Below, in pieces: positions 1 through 8,904 of a stretch of DNA of 64,000 bases. The notes under the pieces are model-generated. The model saw only the letters and a program-made list of their open reading frames with translations, did not search any database and was not told the DNA's origin. This stretch comes from Nesterenkonia sp. E16_10. GTDB taxonomy: Bacteria; Actinomycetota; Actinomycetes; Actinomycetales; Micrococcaceae. The stretch spans positions 248,001-312,000 of the forward strand of contig NZ_JADPSA010000022.1 in NCBI RefSeq assembly GCF_017347085.1. The letters are read 5' to 3'. The position numbers and the translations under genes were made by a program. Positions within the stretch are counted from its first letter, which is position 1. Every line of letters starts with the position of its first letter.

Positions 1-46
1 TCTTGGTGACCGATGAATCAACGGCTCGCGCCGTGGATCGTCAGCT

Positions 47-523
47 CTAGCTGCAGCTGCCGGTGTCCTCGTAGCGGGTGATCGCACCGACCTTCTCCGC
101 CGAGGCGCTGGCGGGGTCGAAGTCATGCTTGAGCCACTCGTCCACGAGCTTGCGGGCGAGCTCCTTGCCGATCACACGTTCACCCATGCAGAGGATCTGT
201 GCGTTGTTCGAGAGCACGCCGCGCTCGACCGAGTAGGCGTCGTGGGCGGTCACGGCGCGCACTCCCTTGACCTTGTTGGCGGAGATCGCCACGCCGAGTC
301 CGGTGCCGCAGATCAGCACGGCGCGGTCGGCCTGGTCTGAGGCGACCCGCTCTGCCGCGGCCACGGCGATGTTCGGGTAGGCCGTCTTGTCGGAGGCGTC
401 GCCGACGCCGACATCGACCACTTCAGAGACCCGTGGATGGGCCTCGAGGTCCGCCTTCAGCGCCTCCTTATAGGAGTGACCGGCCTCATCGCTGCCGATG
501 ACGATACGAAACTGACTCTTCAT
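47..523 (-). CDS. rpiB: RpiB/LacAB-family sugar-phosphate isomerase
   Basis: This 158-residue protein belongs to the RpiB/LacA/LacB family, which interconverts aldose and ketose phosphates, typically ribose 5-phosphate and ribulose 5-phosphate. The family signature ICGTGLG is present with the catalytic-type Cys at residue 72, followed by the conserved anion-hole region and the [15 protein letters not shown] segment. The chosen ATG at 523 has a GGAGGAG ribosome binding site directly upstream; a longer open frame to 592 lacks support. Close relatives in actinobacteria include erythrulose-4-phosphate isomerases (DerI/LerI type), so the substrate may be a tetrose phosphate instead of ribose 5-phosphate. 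It is followed on the same strand by no visible gene inside the window. Family assignment is firm, substrate is not. Confidence 0.88.
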   Translation of the reverse strand: MKSQFRIVIGSDEAGHSYKEALKADLEAHPRVSEVVDVGVGDASDKTAYPNIAVAAAERVASDQADRAVLICGTGLGVAISANKVKGVRAVTAHDAYSVERGVLSNNAQILCMGERVIGKELARKLVDEWLKHDFDPASASAEKVGAITRYEDTGSCS

Positions 524-619
524 GGTGTCTCCTCCACTGGTGCCGGGGCTCTGACTCCATGCTACGTGGCGCCGAACAAACGTCAAATACATCTGTTCAC
601 CCTTCGGGCTCCGAACGCG

Positions 620-666
620 GAAGAGCCCCCCGTCGGCACCGATGAGGTGTTGACGAGGGGCCCTTC
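620..666 (-). terminator. Imperfect hairpin downstream of dps
   Basis: Two 15-base arms (620-634 and 652-666) can pair with two mismatches around a 17-base loop. The position, just past the dps stop codon and before rpiB, fits an intrinsic or factor-assisted terminator. There is no long U tract, so this is moderate evidence. Confidence 0.45.
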
Positions 667-688
667 GAGGCGGCTCCGGATCAGTCGA

Positions 689-1192
689 TCAGGAGGCGGT
701 GCCTGCCTTGTCCAGGTGCGAGCGGATGAACCACTGGAACAGCTCGAGCTCCCTGACCTGCCCGACGAGCAGGTCTTCGGTGATCGGGTCGAGCTCGCCG
801 ACCTTGTTGAGCACATCGCGGTGATCGCCGATGACGCCGTCGTAGACCTTCTCGAGCTCGGCCAGGTGAGTGGCTCCGTCGGCCTTGAACAGCGGGTAGT
901 CCTCCCAGTGGCGCTTGGAGACCAGCTCGCCGCTGAGGCCTGAGGGAGAGCCACCGAGGGTCGCGATGCGCTCTGCGACCTCGTCGGCGAAGCCACGGAC
1001 GACCTCGGTCTGCGGGTCGAGCATCTCGTGGATCGAGATGAAGTTCGGGCCCACGACGTTCCAGTGCACGTGCTTGAGCACGAGGTGAAGATCGTTCAGG
1101 GCGTACAGGCGGCTCTGCAGCAGGCCGGCGATCTCGTGGCCGTTCTCCTGCGCGAGACCTGGAGCGGTGTAGTCGGAGTACTTCTGAGTCAT
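689..1192 (-). CDS. dps: Dps-family DNA-binding ferritin
   Basis: A 167-residue Dps (DNA protection during starvation) protein. Dps dodecamers oxidise Fe(II) with hydrogen peroxide and store iron, protecting DNA in stationary phase. The ferroxidase ligands expected at the subunit interface are visible as His43, His55, Asp70 and Glu74, with the spacing of the family (12, 15 and 4). The LKHVHWNVVGP and IAERIATLG segments are typical. The start at 1192 is supported by an AAGGAG site; a GTG-type extension to 1219 would place residues outside the family fold. An iron-box-like sequence lies upstream at 1278-1296, which could link expression to iron supply. Confidence 0.93.
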   Translation of the reverse strand: MTQKYSDYTAPGLAQENGHEIAGLLQSRLYALNDLHLVLKHVHWNVVGPNFISIHEMLDPQTEVVRGFADEVAERIATLGGSPSGLSGELVSKRHWEDYPLFKADGATHLAELEKVYDGVIGDHRDVLNKVGELDPITEDLLVGQVRELELFQWFIRSHLDKAGTAS

Positions 1193-1277
1193 GTGACACT
1201 CCTTGTGCTGTTGAGGCAATTGGCGCTGTTCGGCGCCGACCCTCTTGATACTAATGATTCAGAAAAGCGCTGGCTAG

Positions 1278-1296
1278 GCAGATGAGCCTATCCTCA
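1278..1296 (-). promoter_or_regulatory. Possible DtxR/IdeR-type iron box upstream of dps
   Basis: Read on the minus strand, this 19-base stretch matches 13 of 19 positions of the classical IdeR/DtxR consensus (TTAGGTTAGGCTAACCTAA), by my own alignment. It sits about 86 bases upstream of the dps start and just outside a plausible -35/-10 pair (TAGCCA at 1271-1276, 17-base spacer, TAGTAT). The match is imperfect, so this is only a candidate. Confidence 0.3.
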
Positions 1297-1307
1297 GTTG
1301 AGTTCGC

Positions 1308-2597
1308 TCACGCCACCGGCTCGATGACCTCCAGGCCGCCGAGGTAGCGGCGCAGCGCCTCGGGAACCCGGACCGTGCCGTCGGCCTGCTGGTGGTTCTC
1401 CAGGATGGCCACCAGCCAGCGCGTCGTCGCCAGGGTTCCATTCAGCGTGGCCAGCGGCCTGGTGGGCCCCTTGGATCCGTCTTCCTTGAGCGTGCGTTCG
1501 CGGATGTTGAGCCGTCGGGCCTGGAAGGTGGTGCAGTCGGAGGTCGACGTCAGCTCGCGGTAGGTCTGCTGTGAGGGCACCCATGCCTCGCAGTCGAATT
1601 TGCGCGCGGCCGAGAGGCCGAGGTCTCCGGCGGCGATGTCGACCACCCGGTAGGGCAGCTCCATCTTCTGCAGCATCTGCTCTTCCCAGGCGAGGAGCTT
1701 GGCGTGCTCCGCGGCGGACTCCTCGGCGGTGCAGAAGATGAACATCTCCAGCTTGTTGAACTGATGCACGCGCAGGATTCCGCGGGTGTCGCGTCCGTGG
1801 GAGCCGGCTTCGCGGCGGTAACAGGTGGACCAGCCGGCGATCCGTTCCGACCCCTTGTCGAGGTCGAGGATCTCATCGGAGTGATATCCGGCGATGGCCA
1901 CCTCGGAGGTGCCCACCAGATAGAGGTCATCGCGCTCGAGCCGGTAGATCTCGTCGTCGTGCTCCACGTCGAACCCGGTGCCGGCCATGGTCTCCGGACG
2001 GACCAGGGTGGGGGTGATCATCGGGGTGAAGCCGGCCTCGACCGCCTGGTCCATGCCCATCTGCATCATGGCCAGCTCAAGGCGTGCGCCGATGCCCTTG
2101 AGGAAGTAGAACCGGGAGCCCGAGACCTTCGCACCGCGCTCCATGTCCAATGCGGCAAAGGACTCGGCGAGCTCCAGGTGATCCTTGGGCGTGAAGCCCT
2201 CTGCGGTGAAGTCGCGGGCGGCACCCTCCTCGCGGAGCACCACGAAGTCGTCCTCTCCACCGGCGGGGACCCCCTGATGAATCAGGTTCGGGAAGGCGCC
2301 CTGGAGTCTGCGCAGCTGCTCCTCGGCCTCCTGGGACTCCGCCTCGGCGGCCTTCACCTGGTTCGAGAGCTCCTTGACCTCGGCGAGGAGCTGCTGCTTC
2401 TGCTCCCCGGAGGCCTGCGCGACCCGCTTGCCGAAGGACTTCTGCTCCGCGCGCAGGGTCTCGAAGCGCGTGATCGCGGCGCTGCGCGACTGCTGCGCGG
2501 CGATCAGCGCATCCACGGCGGTGTCGTCCGCCTGACGCGCGCGCTGGCTGGCCCGGTACTTCTCGGGATTCTCGATGAGGTCCTTGATGTCGATCAC
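1308..2597 (-). CDS. serS: Seryl-tRNA synthetase
   Basis: A full-length 429-residue class II aminoacyl-tRNA synthetase that charges tRNA-Ser with serine in the cytoplasm. Residues 1-105 form the N-terminal tRNA-binding coiled coil, rich in Ala, Glu and Gln. The catalytic core follows, with motif 2 around [14 protein letters not shown] and motif 3 around [18 protein letters not shown]. Translation starts at a GTG ([12 protein letters not shown]), the usual SerS N-terminus. It is divergent from the lipid kinase gene, with 126 bases between the two starts. No T-box or other leader structure was recognised. Confidence 0.97.
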   Translation of the reverse strand: MIDIKDLIENPEKYRASQRARQADDTAVDALIAAQQSRSAAITRFETLRAEQKSFGKRVAQASGEQKQQLLAEVKELSNQVKAAEAESQEAEEQLRRLQGAFPNLIHQGVPAGGEDDFVVLREEGAARDFTAEGFTPKDHLELAESFAALDMERGAKVSGSRFYFLKGIGARLELAMMQMGMDQAVEAGFTPMITPTLVRPETMAGTGFDVEHDDEIYRLERDDLYLVGTSEVAIAGYHSDEILDLDKGSERIAGWSTCYRREAGSHGRDTRGILRVHQFNKLEMFIFCTAEESAAEHAKLLAWEEQMLQKMELPYRVVDIAAGDLGLSAARKFDCEAWVPSQQTYRELTSTSDCTTFQARRLNIRERTLKEDGSKGPTRPLATLNGTLATTRWLVAILENHQQADGTVRVPEALRRYLGGLEVIEPVA

Positions 2598-2723
2598 GTC
2601 CCCCAGCTTATCGCCACCGGAGGCGGGTGGATGCTCGGGGCTGCGTCACCGCCCGCCGGGAGCCCAGCAGCCCCGGACTGAGCTCCAGCTCCCCCGGGAA
2701 CTCACGGCAGTAGACTGCAGCTG

Positions 2724-3917
2724 ATGACTACTGCCACGCTCAGCGCCTTCCTCTGGTCCACGCTCGCCCTTGCCGCGATCCTGCTCGTCGCCGTGGTCTG
2801 GCTGGGCGTCACCCATCACCGGCTGCGCCGCCGCACGGCAGAGCTCACCCAGGAACTCGAGGTGAAGCCCTCCGAGGGGTCCGATGCTGCGGGGCGCCTG
2901 GTCGCGGTGGTCGTGAACACCATCAAGGACTCCGCCGACGACGTGGTGCGCCAGATCCACTCGGCCTGCTCGCGTGCCGGAATGCCGGCACCGCTGGTGA
3001 TGGCCTCGAGCGCAGAGGACCCCGGCCATGAGATGACTCGGCGGGCCCTGAAGGCCGGCGCAGTCACCGTCATCGCCGCCGGAGGCGACGGCACCGTGCG
3101 TGCCGTGGCCGCCGAGCTGGCAGGCACCGAGACCACGCTGGGCATCGTGCCGCTCGGAACCGGAAACCTCTTCGCCCGCAATATCGGGCTGCCCTTCCAG
3201 GATCTGCGGGCCTGCGTGGATGAAGCCCTCCACGGCCGCAGTCACCGGGTGGACACCCTTGACCTGAGCCTGGAACGGGCGGACGGCAGCACCGAGGAGG
3301 AGAACTCGCTGGTCATCGCCGGCGGCGGGCTGGATGCCGAGGTCATGGGAGACACCCGCGATGCGCTGAAGCAGCGCGCCGGATGGCTGGCCTACGGCGA
3401 GGCTGGGCTGCGTCACATCATGGGTTCGCGTTCCAGCATCACCATCTCGGTCGACGACGGCGAGGCGCAGCCTCACCGGGTGCGTTCGGTCCTGCTCGCC
3501 AACTGCGGCTCCCTGCAGGCCGGCATGCTGCTGGTGCCTTCGGCCAAGTTCGACGACGGCCACATGGATGCGGTGCTCTTCACCCCCCGCCACGCGTGGG
3601 ACTGGGCGAGGATCATGGCCAAGACCGTGACCCGCTTCGCAGCGGACATTCCAGTGATGACCGTGCGGCAGGCCAAGCGCGTCACCGTCACGATGGACGA
3701 GCCGATGCCGTTCCAGATCGACGGTGACGCCGTGGGTGAGGTCATCAGCGTCTCAGCGCGGGTCCGCCCACATGCCCTGGTGGTCAACGGCGTCTCCGTC
3801 CGCGGCATCCAGGAGGAGGCCCCGGACGAAGACACCGAGTCAGACGAGGCTCCGGATCAGGCCGATGAGCCGAAGCTCACGAAGGGCCGGATCACCAAGG
3901 CGCCCCAGGGAGCCTGA
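2724..3917 (+). CDS. Diacylglycerol kinase-family lipid kinase
   Basis: A 397-residue protein with one N-terminal membrane segment (about residues 8-30) followed by a diacylglycerol kinase catalytic domain. The nucleotide-binding signature GGDGTVR lies at 120-126, followed by the LGTGNLFARN motif at 144-153, as in the YegS/DgkB/BmrU family that phosphorylates lipid alcohols using ATP. The C-terminal 40 residues are acidic and low in complexity. The exact lipid (diacylglycerol, sphingoid base or a cell-wall lipid) cannot be read from sequence. The gene stands alone and faces the xylanase gene; a hairpin overlaps its stop codon. Confidence 0.87.
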   Translation: MTTATLSAFLWSTLALAAILLVAVVWLGVTHHRLRRRTAELTQELEVKPSEGSDAAGRLVAVVVNTIKDSADDVVRQIHSACSRAGMPAPLVMASSAEDPGHEMTRRALKAGAVTVIAAGGDGTVRAVAAELAGTETTLGIVPLGTGNLFARNIGLPFQDLRACVDEALHGRSHRVDTLDLSLERADGSTEEENSLVIAGGGLDAEVMGDTRDALKQRAGWLAYGEAGLRHIMGSRSSITISVDDGEAQPHRVRSVLLANCGSLQAGMLLVPSAKFDDGHMDAVLFTPRHAWDWARIMAKTVTRFAADIPVMTVRQAKRVTVTMDEPMPFQIDGDAVGEVISVSARVRPHALVVNGVSVRGIQEEAPDEDTESDEAPDQADEPKLTKGRITKAPQGA

Positions 3918-3932
3918 ACAGCTCCCCGGGGC
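3902..3932. terminator. Hairpin between convergent lipid kinase and xylanase genes
   Basis: A 12-base stem with one wobble position and a 7-base loop spans the lipid kinase stop codon. It lies between convergent genes, so it could end transcription in both directions. No U tract follows. Confidence 0.5.
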
Positions 3933-3968
3933 ACCAGATGGTCGTTCAGCTCCGCTGAGCGGAAGGAA

Positions 3969-5468
3969 TCAGAGGCCTGCTGATTCAAGGATGCCGCGGC
4001 ACTCCTCGAAGCTGGCGTCATCCTCCCAGGCGGACGCACCTTCAACATGTTCGACCAGCGTGCGCTGGATGATGCAGTAGGTGGGCTTGCGCTCGTAGTC
4101 ACCTTCATGCACCGTGGCGTCACCCTCGCCGGGGAAGGTGTTGGGCACCCAGCTCTGCGCATCCAGGGTTCCCCAGATGGTGAAGGAGTTGCACAGGCTC
4201 ACCTCCAGGCAGGCCTGCAGCACCGTGGCGTAGCGCTCCGCGGCGCCAGCCCGGTCCTCCGGTGACATCATGTCGTTCTCATCGACCTCGCCGCGCACGT
4301 CGATCTCGGTCACCGCGGTGTGGATGCCCAGATCGTCGAAGCGCTGCAGGTTCTCCTGATAGCTGTCGTCGAATCCGTACTGCATGGACAGGTGGGTCTG
4401 GGCACCGAAGCCGTGCACCGGCACACCGCGCTCGAGCTGCTCGCGGATCAGGTCGTAGTAGGCATCCGCCTTGGCGTTGAGGCCATCGACGTTGTAGTCG
4501 TTGTAGAACAGCAGCGCCTCCGGGTCCTCTTCGTGGGCCCAGGTGAAGACGTCGTCGAGGATCTCGGGGCCGAGCTCACGGATCCAGATGTTCTCGCTGT
4601 CGCGGATGCTGGCAGCCTCGTCGTCCTGGAAGATCTCATTGGCCACGTCCCACTGGTCGATGCAGCCGGCATAGCGCGAGACCACGGTGCGGACATGGTC
4701 TTCGAGGATCTCGCGCAGCTCAGCCTCGGTGAAGTCACCCTCCTCGAGCCAGTCCGGGTTCTGCGAGTGCCAGGACAGGGCGTGGCCGCGCAGGTCCATG
4801 CCGTTGGCCTCGGCAAAGGCGACGACGGCGTCGGCCTGCTCGAAGTCATAGACCCCCTGCTCCGGCTGGACGAACTCCCACTTCAGGTAGTTCTCATGGG
4901 TCACCGATGAATACTCGGAGGCGAGGTGATCTCGGTAGGGCGGATCGGAGGGGAACGGATCGGGGTAGTCGGCGTCGGAGTGGTGTCCGCCGCCCGCCGC
5001 GATGTTGCCGATCCGCAGGTCATCGGGGGCCACACCGGCCAGGGAGTCGCGATCCCAGGACCCTTCGGCTTCCCCGCCCTCCGGGGCGAACTGACACTGG
5101 GTCTGCCCGGTCGAGTCCTCTCCCCCGCCGTGGCCGGGACCCTTGCCCTTGCCCTTGCCCTTGCCCTTGGCGTGATCCGGGGGCCCGGGCTGACCTGCAT
5201 GGTCAGGCTTGCCGGACTGACCTGCATGGTCCGGCCTGCCGGACTGACCCGCGTGATCCGGCCTGCCGGACTGGCCCGCGTGATCGGGGCGCCCCTGGGA
5301 CTTCTGGCCTGCCTTCTCAGCGCCCTTGGCGCTGACGCCTGCATCCGCAGTCAGCGTGGTGGCCTGCTGTGCTGGGACAGCTCCGGCCATGGTGGGCGTG
5401 CCGAGCGCGAGTGCGCCCGCACAGACCACCGCGGCGGTCAATGTTCGTCGGTTCGATCGGGTGAACAT
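3969..5468 (-). CDS. Secreted GH10 endo-1,4-beta-xylanase
   Basis: A 499-residue glycoside hydrolase family 10 enzyme. It begins with a secretion signal (positively charged N-terminus, hydrophobic stretch, cleavage probably near AGA-VPA around residue 30), then a low-complexity region of five nonamers centred on PDHA (about 59-103) and a KG/GHGGG stretch. The GH10 barrel runs from about 140 to 480. The acid/base Glu278 is in WDVANE and the nucleophile Glu388 in TEID; other GH10 landmarks are NYLKWE, GHALSWHSQ and YNDYN. It should cleave internal beta-1,4 bonds of xylan outside the cell. The ATG at 5468 has a GAGGAG site. No carbohydrate-binding module was recognised; the hydrophilic repeats may act as a linker or surface tether. 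Confidence 0.93.
   Translation of the reverse strand: MFTRSNRRTLTAAVVCAGALALGTPTMAGAVPAQQATTLTADAGVSAKGAEKAGQKSQGRPDHAGQSGRPDHAGQSGRPDHAGQSGKPDHAGQPGPPDHAKGKGKGKGKGPGHGGGEDSTGQTQCQFAPEGGEAEGSWDRDSLAGVAPDDLRIGNIAAGGGHHSDADYPDPFPSDPPYRDHLASEYSSVTHENYLKWEFVQPEQGVYDFEQADAVVAFAEANGMDLRGHALSWHSQNPDWLEEGDFTEAELREILEDHVRTVVSRYAGCIDQWDVANEIFQDDEAASIRDSENIWIRELGPEILDDVFTWAHEEDPEALLFYNDYNVDGLNAKADAYYDLIREQLERGVPVHGFGAQTHLSMQYGFDDSYQENLQRFDDLGIHTAVTEIDVRGEVDENDMMSPEDRAGAAERYATVLQACLEVSLCNSFTIWGTLDAQSWVPNTFPGEGDATVHEGDYERKPTYCIIQRTLVEHVEGASAWEDDASFEECRGILESAGL
5160..5294 (-). repeat. Tandem 27-bp repeats encoding PDHA nonamers in the xylanase
   Basis: Five consecutive 27-base units encode GRPDHAGQS, GRPDHAGQS, GRPDHAGQS, GKPDHAGQP and GPPDHAKGK. 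The first three protein units are identical. Such in-frame repeats can expand or contract without breaking the reading frame. Confidence 0.85.
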
Positions 5469-5628
5469 GCATTCTCCTCGTGGTCGCCATTGACGTGCAT
5501 GGACGGCGGCGTATGCCGCGATACAAGACGGTGACCCGAGACAGCCATCCTTGGGGAGGCGCTGATCAGAACTTATGCGCCACCGGAGGGCCAGGTTGTG
5601 ATCCAGGACACCATTTTGTATTACCAGA

Positions 5629-5657
5629 AGACTAAAAATTCATCAGCGCTGTGTCAA
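5629..5657 (-). promoter_or_regulatory. Sigma70-type promoter for the xylanase gene
   Basis: On the minus strand a perfect -35 TTGACA (5652-5657) is separated by 17 bases from a -10 TAGTCT (5629-5634). It lies in an AT-rich patch about 160 bases upstream of the xylanase start, implying a long 5' leader. A GCGGC-GTAT-GCCGC hairpin or operator-like inverted repeat lies between (5506-5519). Confidence 0.65.
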
Positions 5658-5712
5658 CGCTCACACCGCATTTGGACAGGAGTGGAGACCTTTTGGCACA
5701 TGTCGACGACGA

Positions 5713-5878
5713 CTGATCCCACTCACCCGGCACCCGCCCTCGGCTCCGCCGAGTGCGGGGCCCGCGCCGGGCTCGCTTACGCGTGTCTCAGCGAGCTGAT
5801 CCCACTCACCCGGCTCCCACCCTCGGCTGCGCCGAGTGCGGGGCCCTCGCCGGGCTCGCTTACGCGTGTCTCAGCGAG
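5713..5878. repeat. Two tandem 83-bp repeats ending in the 3' end of pheA
   Basis: Units at 5713-5795 and 5796-5878 are nearly identical, and a third copy begins at 5879 (CTGATCC). Each unit holds two inverted repeats: CTCGGC...GCCGAG and GCTCGC...GCGAGC. The second unit covers the last bases and the stop codon of pheA (5860-5878), so the first unit looks like a duplicated copy of the gene's 3' tail and downstream hairpin. No gene is seen between 5469 and 5859. Confidence 0.85.
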
Positions 5879-6834
5879 CTGATCCACGCGGCCGCGGCGG
5901 TGAAGGCTTCGTCGGAGACTTCTGCTGTGAGCAGCTGGGTCTTGCGATCCGCACGGGGGTAGGACCCGAGGAACCGGATTCCGGGCGCGATCCGATGGAT
6001 CCCGGCCAGCGCGTCGGCCACGCGCGCCTCCTCGATATGACCCTCGAGATCGATCGAGAAGTAGTACTGCCCCAGACCGTCACCGGTGGGTCTGGACTCG
6101 ATCCGGCAGAGGTTCACCCCCCGGGTCGCGAAGTGCTCGAGCAGCTCCATCAGGGCTCCCGCCCGGTCCTGTGGCAGCGGGATCATGATCGTCGTCTTGT
6201 CCGCCCCGGTCATCGGCGGGATGGCACCGGGCCGGGAGACCAGTACGAACCTGGTCACCGCTCCGGTCACATCTTCGATGCCGCGCTGCACCACGCTCAG
6301 GCCCAACTGCTCGGCCACCAGCGGCGAACAGACCGCGGCGTCGGCCACGGGGGTCTCTTCCAACAGCCCACGGGCCGCAGCGGCGGTGGAGGAGGCGGGC
6401 ACGAACTCGGCGTCCGGGATCGCGGACTCGGCCCAGCGCCGCACCTGGGCCCAACCATGAGTATGGGTGGAGACGCTACGGATCTGGTCCAGGGCCAGCG
6501 GGGCTGGGGCCGCCAGCACGAAGCTGATCTCGACCAGCTCCTCGCGCAGGATATGCAGCTCGTGGGCCACCGAGATGGCATCCAGGGTCGCCGTGACCCC
6601 GCCCTCCACCGAGTTCTCGATCGGCACCATCGCGGCGTCGACCTCACCGGATTCGACGAGGTTCAGAGCGGTCAGCACCGAGCCGGCGGGCACGCGCTCC
6701 GCCTGGTCCGCACCGGGCACCTGCAGCAGGGCGGCCTCGGTGAAGGTGCCCGCGGGCCCGAGGAAGGAGTACCTCGACGCGCCGGTCGCGGACTGCGCGG
6801 CGACGGTCGCGGCCGGGTCGGCGGAGCGGCTCAT
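5860..6834 (-). CDS. pheA: Prephenate dehydratase
   Basis: A monofunctional 324-residue prephenate dehydratase, converting prephenate to phenylpyruvate in phenylalanine synthesis. The periplasmic-binding-like catalytic domain spans about residues 20-205 and includes FLGPAGTFTEAAL, PIENSVEGGV and the VTRFVLVS motif whose Thr is needed for catalysis. An ACT regulatory domain follows, with the ESRP motif that binds phenylalanine, so feedback inhibition is expected. The start overlaps the rhodanese stop codon by ATGA, indicating translational coupling. The extreme 3' end lies inside a tandem 83-base repeat. The N-terminal 20 residues are a poorly conserved extension. Confidence 0.95.
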   Translation of the reverse strand: MSRSADPAATVAAQSATGASRYSFLGPAGTFTEAALLQVPGADQAERVPAGSVLTALNLVESGEVDAAMVPIENSVEGGVTATLDAISVAHELHILREELVEISFVLAAPAPLALDQIRSVSTHTHGWAQVRRWAESAIPDAEFVPASSTAAAARGLLEETPVADAAVCSPLVAEQLGLSVVQRGIEDVTGAVTRFVLVSRPGAIPPMTGADKTTIMIPLPQDRAGALMELLEHFATRGVNLCRIESRPTGDGLGQYYFSIDLEGHIEEARVADALAGIHRIAPGIRFLGSYPRADRKTQLLTAEVSDEAFTAAAAWISSLRHA

Positions 6835-7160
6835 CGAACCTGAGGCGCTTCGCCGGTGGAGGACTCCATCGGACGCCCGGCCTCGAGCCAGCCTCCCATG
6901 CCGTCGGCGACGAACACCGCGGAATAGCCCTGAGCGGTCAGCCAGGCTGTGATCTGCACCGCACGCCCACCGGTGCGGCAGATGACGTAGTAGTCCTGAT
7001 CCGGGTCGAGCTCCGCCTCGAACCGTGCCGGGACCTCATCGACCGGCATGTGAAGGGCCTCCGGGGCGTGACCCTCGGCGAACTCGTAGTCCTCGCGCAC
7101 GTCCAGCAGCGCGGCATCGGCGGGGACCTCTGCGGCGCGGACGGTCTCGAAATCTGCCAT
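6831..7160 (-). CDS. Single-domain rhodanese-like protein
   Basis: A 109-residue rhodanese homology domain. The active-site loop reads CRTGGRA, with the Cys that would carry persulfide sulfur, and the domain begins with the usual DVREDYEFAEGH. Small rhodaneses transfer sulfane sulfur to cyanide or to protein acceptors. The chosen ATG at 7160 has a GGAGGAGG site; an upstream extension to 7445 runs antisense into the amidase start and is not supported. It is the first gene of a two-gene operon with pheA. The link to phenylalanine synthesis is not obvious and may be only positional. Confidence 0.88.
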   Translation of the reverse strand: MADFETVRAAEVPADAALLDVREDYEFAEGHAPEALHMPVDEVPARFEAELDPDQDYYVICRTGGRAVQITAWLTAQGYSAVFVADGMGGWLEAGRPMESSTGEAPQVR

Positions 7161-7247
7161 CTGCGGCCTCCTCCAGTGCGGAATGATCTTCTCTGCTGCG
7201 CTGTCAAGACTAGCCCCTGCCAAGTTCCGTCCGCATAGAGTGAGCCC

Positions 7248-8774
7248 ATGGTGCATCCAGCCGATCCCGCCCCACACAGCCGAGCACCCTCTCGGCGCCC
7301 CACGCCCGTGCTGACCGACTTCCGCGCCGCCAGCGCCCTCGCGTGGCGCCGGGACCTCGTCGCCGGTGAGGTCTCCGCCGTGGAGCTCACCCGCACAGCG
7401 ATCACCGCCGCCGCGTCGCAGAACCAGCTCGGCGCCTACCTCCACCTGGATCCGGAATCGGCGCTGCTGCGCGCCGCGGAGATCGATCAGGTCCGCCGCA
7501 CCGTGCTCGACTCCCGGTCAGGTTCGGCCCGGAGCGCCGCCAGGCAGGAGCTTGCGGCGCGGGCGCCGCTCCTGGGGATGCCCACCGCATTCAAGGACCT
7601 CCTCGACGTGGCCGGGATGCCCACCACCCGTGGCACAGCGGCCCTTCCCGCGCGGACCCCCGCCCAGGACGACCCCCTCCCCCGCCGGGTCCACGCCGCG
7701 GGGGCGATCAGCATCGGCAAGACCCAGGTCCCCGAGTTCGGGCTGCCCTGCTATTCGGAGAATGAACTCGCCCCGGCGGCACGGAACCCGCTGGCGCCGC
7801 AGCGCACCGCGGGCGGATCCACCGGAGGCGGCGCCGCCGCGGTCGCCGCGGGCATGCTCCCGATGGCGCCCGGCAGCGACGGCGGCGGTTCCGTCCGCAT
7901 CCCCGCGGCCGCCTGCGGCCTGATCGGGCTGAAACCCGGGCGCGGACGGCTTCCGGATGACAAACAGGCCCGCAGCGTGCGCAACCTGGCGGTGTCCGGA
8001 CCGATCGCCCACACCGCAGAAGATGCGGCCCTGCTCTTCGACGTGATGGCCGGCCACCGCTTCCACCCCTCCTCCGAGGCGGACGGCCTCCCCGCAGGCC
8101 CGGCGCTGCGCCAGGTGCGTCACGCGCTGAACCATGGGATGGACCAGCTGAGCATCGGCGTGACCACAGAATCGCCGTTCTCCCCTGACCTGGACATCGT
8201 CCTTGCCGAATCGGCAGTCCTGGCCCTGGAACAGGGTCTGGCAGCCCTGGAGCAGCGTGGACACATCGTGGAGGGCAGCAGCCACTGCACCGGCGCGGAG
8301 GCCTTCTGGCCCGAGGACTACCACCGGCACTTCCAGGCGCTGTGGACCACCCCGCTGGGGGAGCTGGATCCGCCGGTGGAACAGCTGGAGGCTATGGCCC
8401 CGCTGACGCGCTACTTCATCGAGCTCGCCAAGCATCGCCCGGAGAAGCAGACCCGGGACTCGATCGCCGCCCTGGAGCACTTCTCCGCCGACGCCGAGGC
8501 CTTCATGGGCCCCTGGGACATTCTGGCCACTCCAATGCTGGCCTACGCGCCGCCGGAGATCGGATGGTTCGCCAGCCTGGATCCGAAGGAGAACTACCGG
8601 GAGCAGTGCCGGTTCACCCCCTACAGCTCGGTGGTCAACGTGATGGGTCTCCCGGCGATCAACGTCCCGACCCACACCGACGCCGAAGGGCTGAGCTGGT
8701 CGATCCAGCTGATCGGACGCACCGGGTCGGAAGAGCAGCTGCTGGCGCTGGCCGGCACCATGACGCAGGGCTGA
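7248..8774 (+). CDS. Amidase-signature family amidohydrolase
   Basis: A 508-residue enzyme of the amidase signature family, which hydrolyses carboxamides with a Ser-cisSer-Lys triad. The Lys is in PTAFKDLLDVAG, the cis-Ser in GGSTGGGAAAVAAG and the nucleophile Ser in SDGGGSVRIPAA, all in order. The C-terminal third carries the variable substrate region. The family includes aryl-acylamidases, 6-aminohexanoate cyclic-dimer hydrolases and GatA. The lack of gatB/gatC neighbours and the motif context argue against GatA. Substrate is unknown. It stands alone, divergent from the rhodanese gene, with a strong hairpin beyond its end. Confidence 0.88.
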   Translation: MVHPADPAPHSRAPSRRPTPVLTDFRAASALAWRRDLVAGEVSAVELTRTAITAAASQNQLGAYLHLDPESALLRAAEIDQVRRTVLDSRSGSARSAARQELAARAPLLGMPTAFKDLLDVAGMPTTRGTAALPARTPAQDDPLPRRVHAAGAISIGKTQVPEFGLPCYSENELAPAARNPLAPQRTAGGSTGGGAAAVAAGMLPMAPGSDGGGSVRIPAAACGLIGLKPGRGRLPDDKQARSVRNLAVSGPIAHTAEDAALLFDVMAGHRFHPSSEADGLPAGPALRQVRHALNHGMDQLSIGVTTESPFSPDLDIVLAESAVLALEQGLAALEQRGHIVEGSSHCTGAEAFWPEDYHRHFQALWTTPLGELDPPVEQLEAMAPLTRYFIELAKHRPEKQTRDSIAALEHFSADAEAFMGPWDILATPMLAYAPPEIGWFASLDPKENYREQCRFTPYSSVVNVMGLPAINVPTHTDAEGLSWSIQLIGRTGSEEQLLALAGTMTQG

Positions 8775-8827
8775 GCGGCCAGGGACTTCGGGCGAGGGCC
8801 GACCCTCGGAGGCGGCCGCGCAGACGA

Positions 8828-8861
8828 CAGCGCCGGGTTCGATGTATCGAACCCGGCGCTG
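8828..8861. terminator. Perfect 15-bp hairpin between amidase and csbD
   Basis: Arms 8828-8842 and 8847-8861 are perfectly complementary around a TGTA loop. It sits between two convergent genes and probably ends transcription from both sides. Confidence 0.75.
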
Positions 8862-8904
8862 GGAATCTCTCAACTCCGCGGTGAGCGGAGCGGTGAGGTC
8901 AGAT

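Noticed and set aside
5713-5878. Possible CRISPR array or insertion-sequence scar
   Set aside because: Only two direct 83-base copies without spacers, no terminal inverted repeats or transposase; it is a simple tandem duplication.
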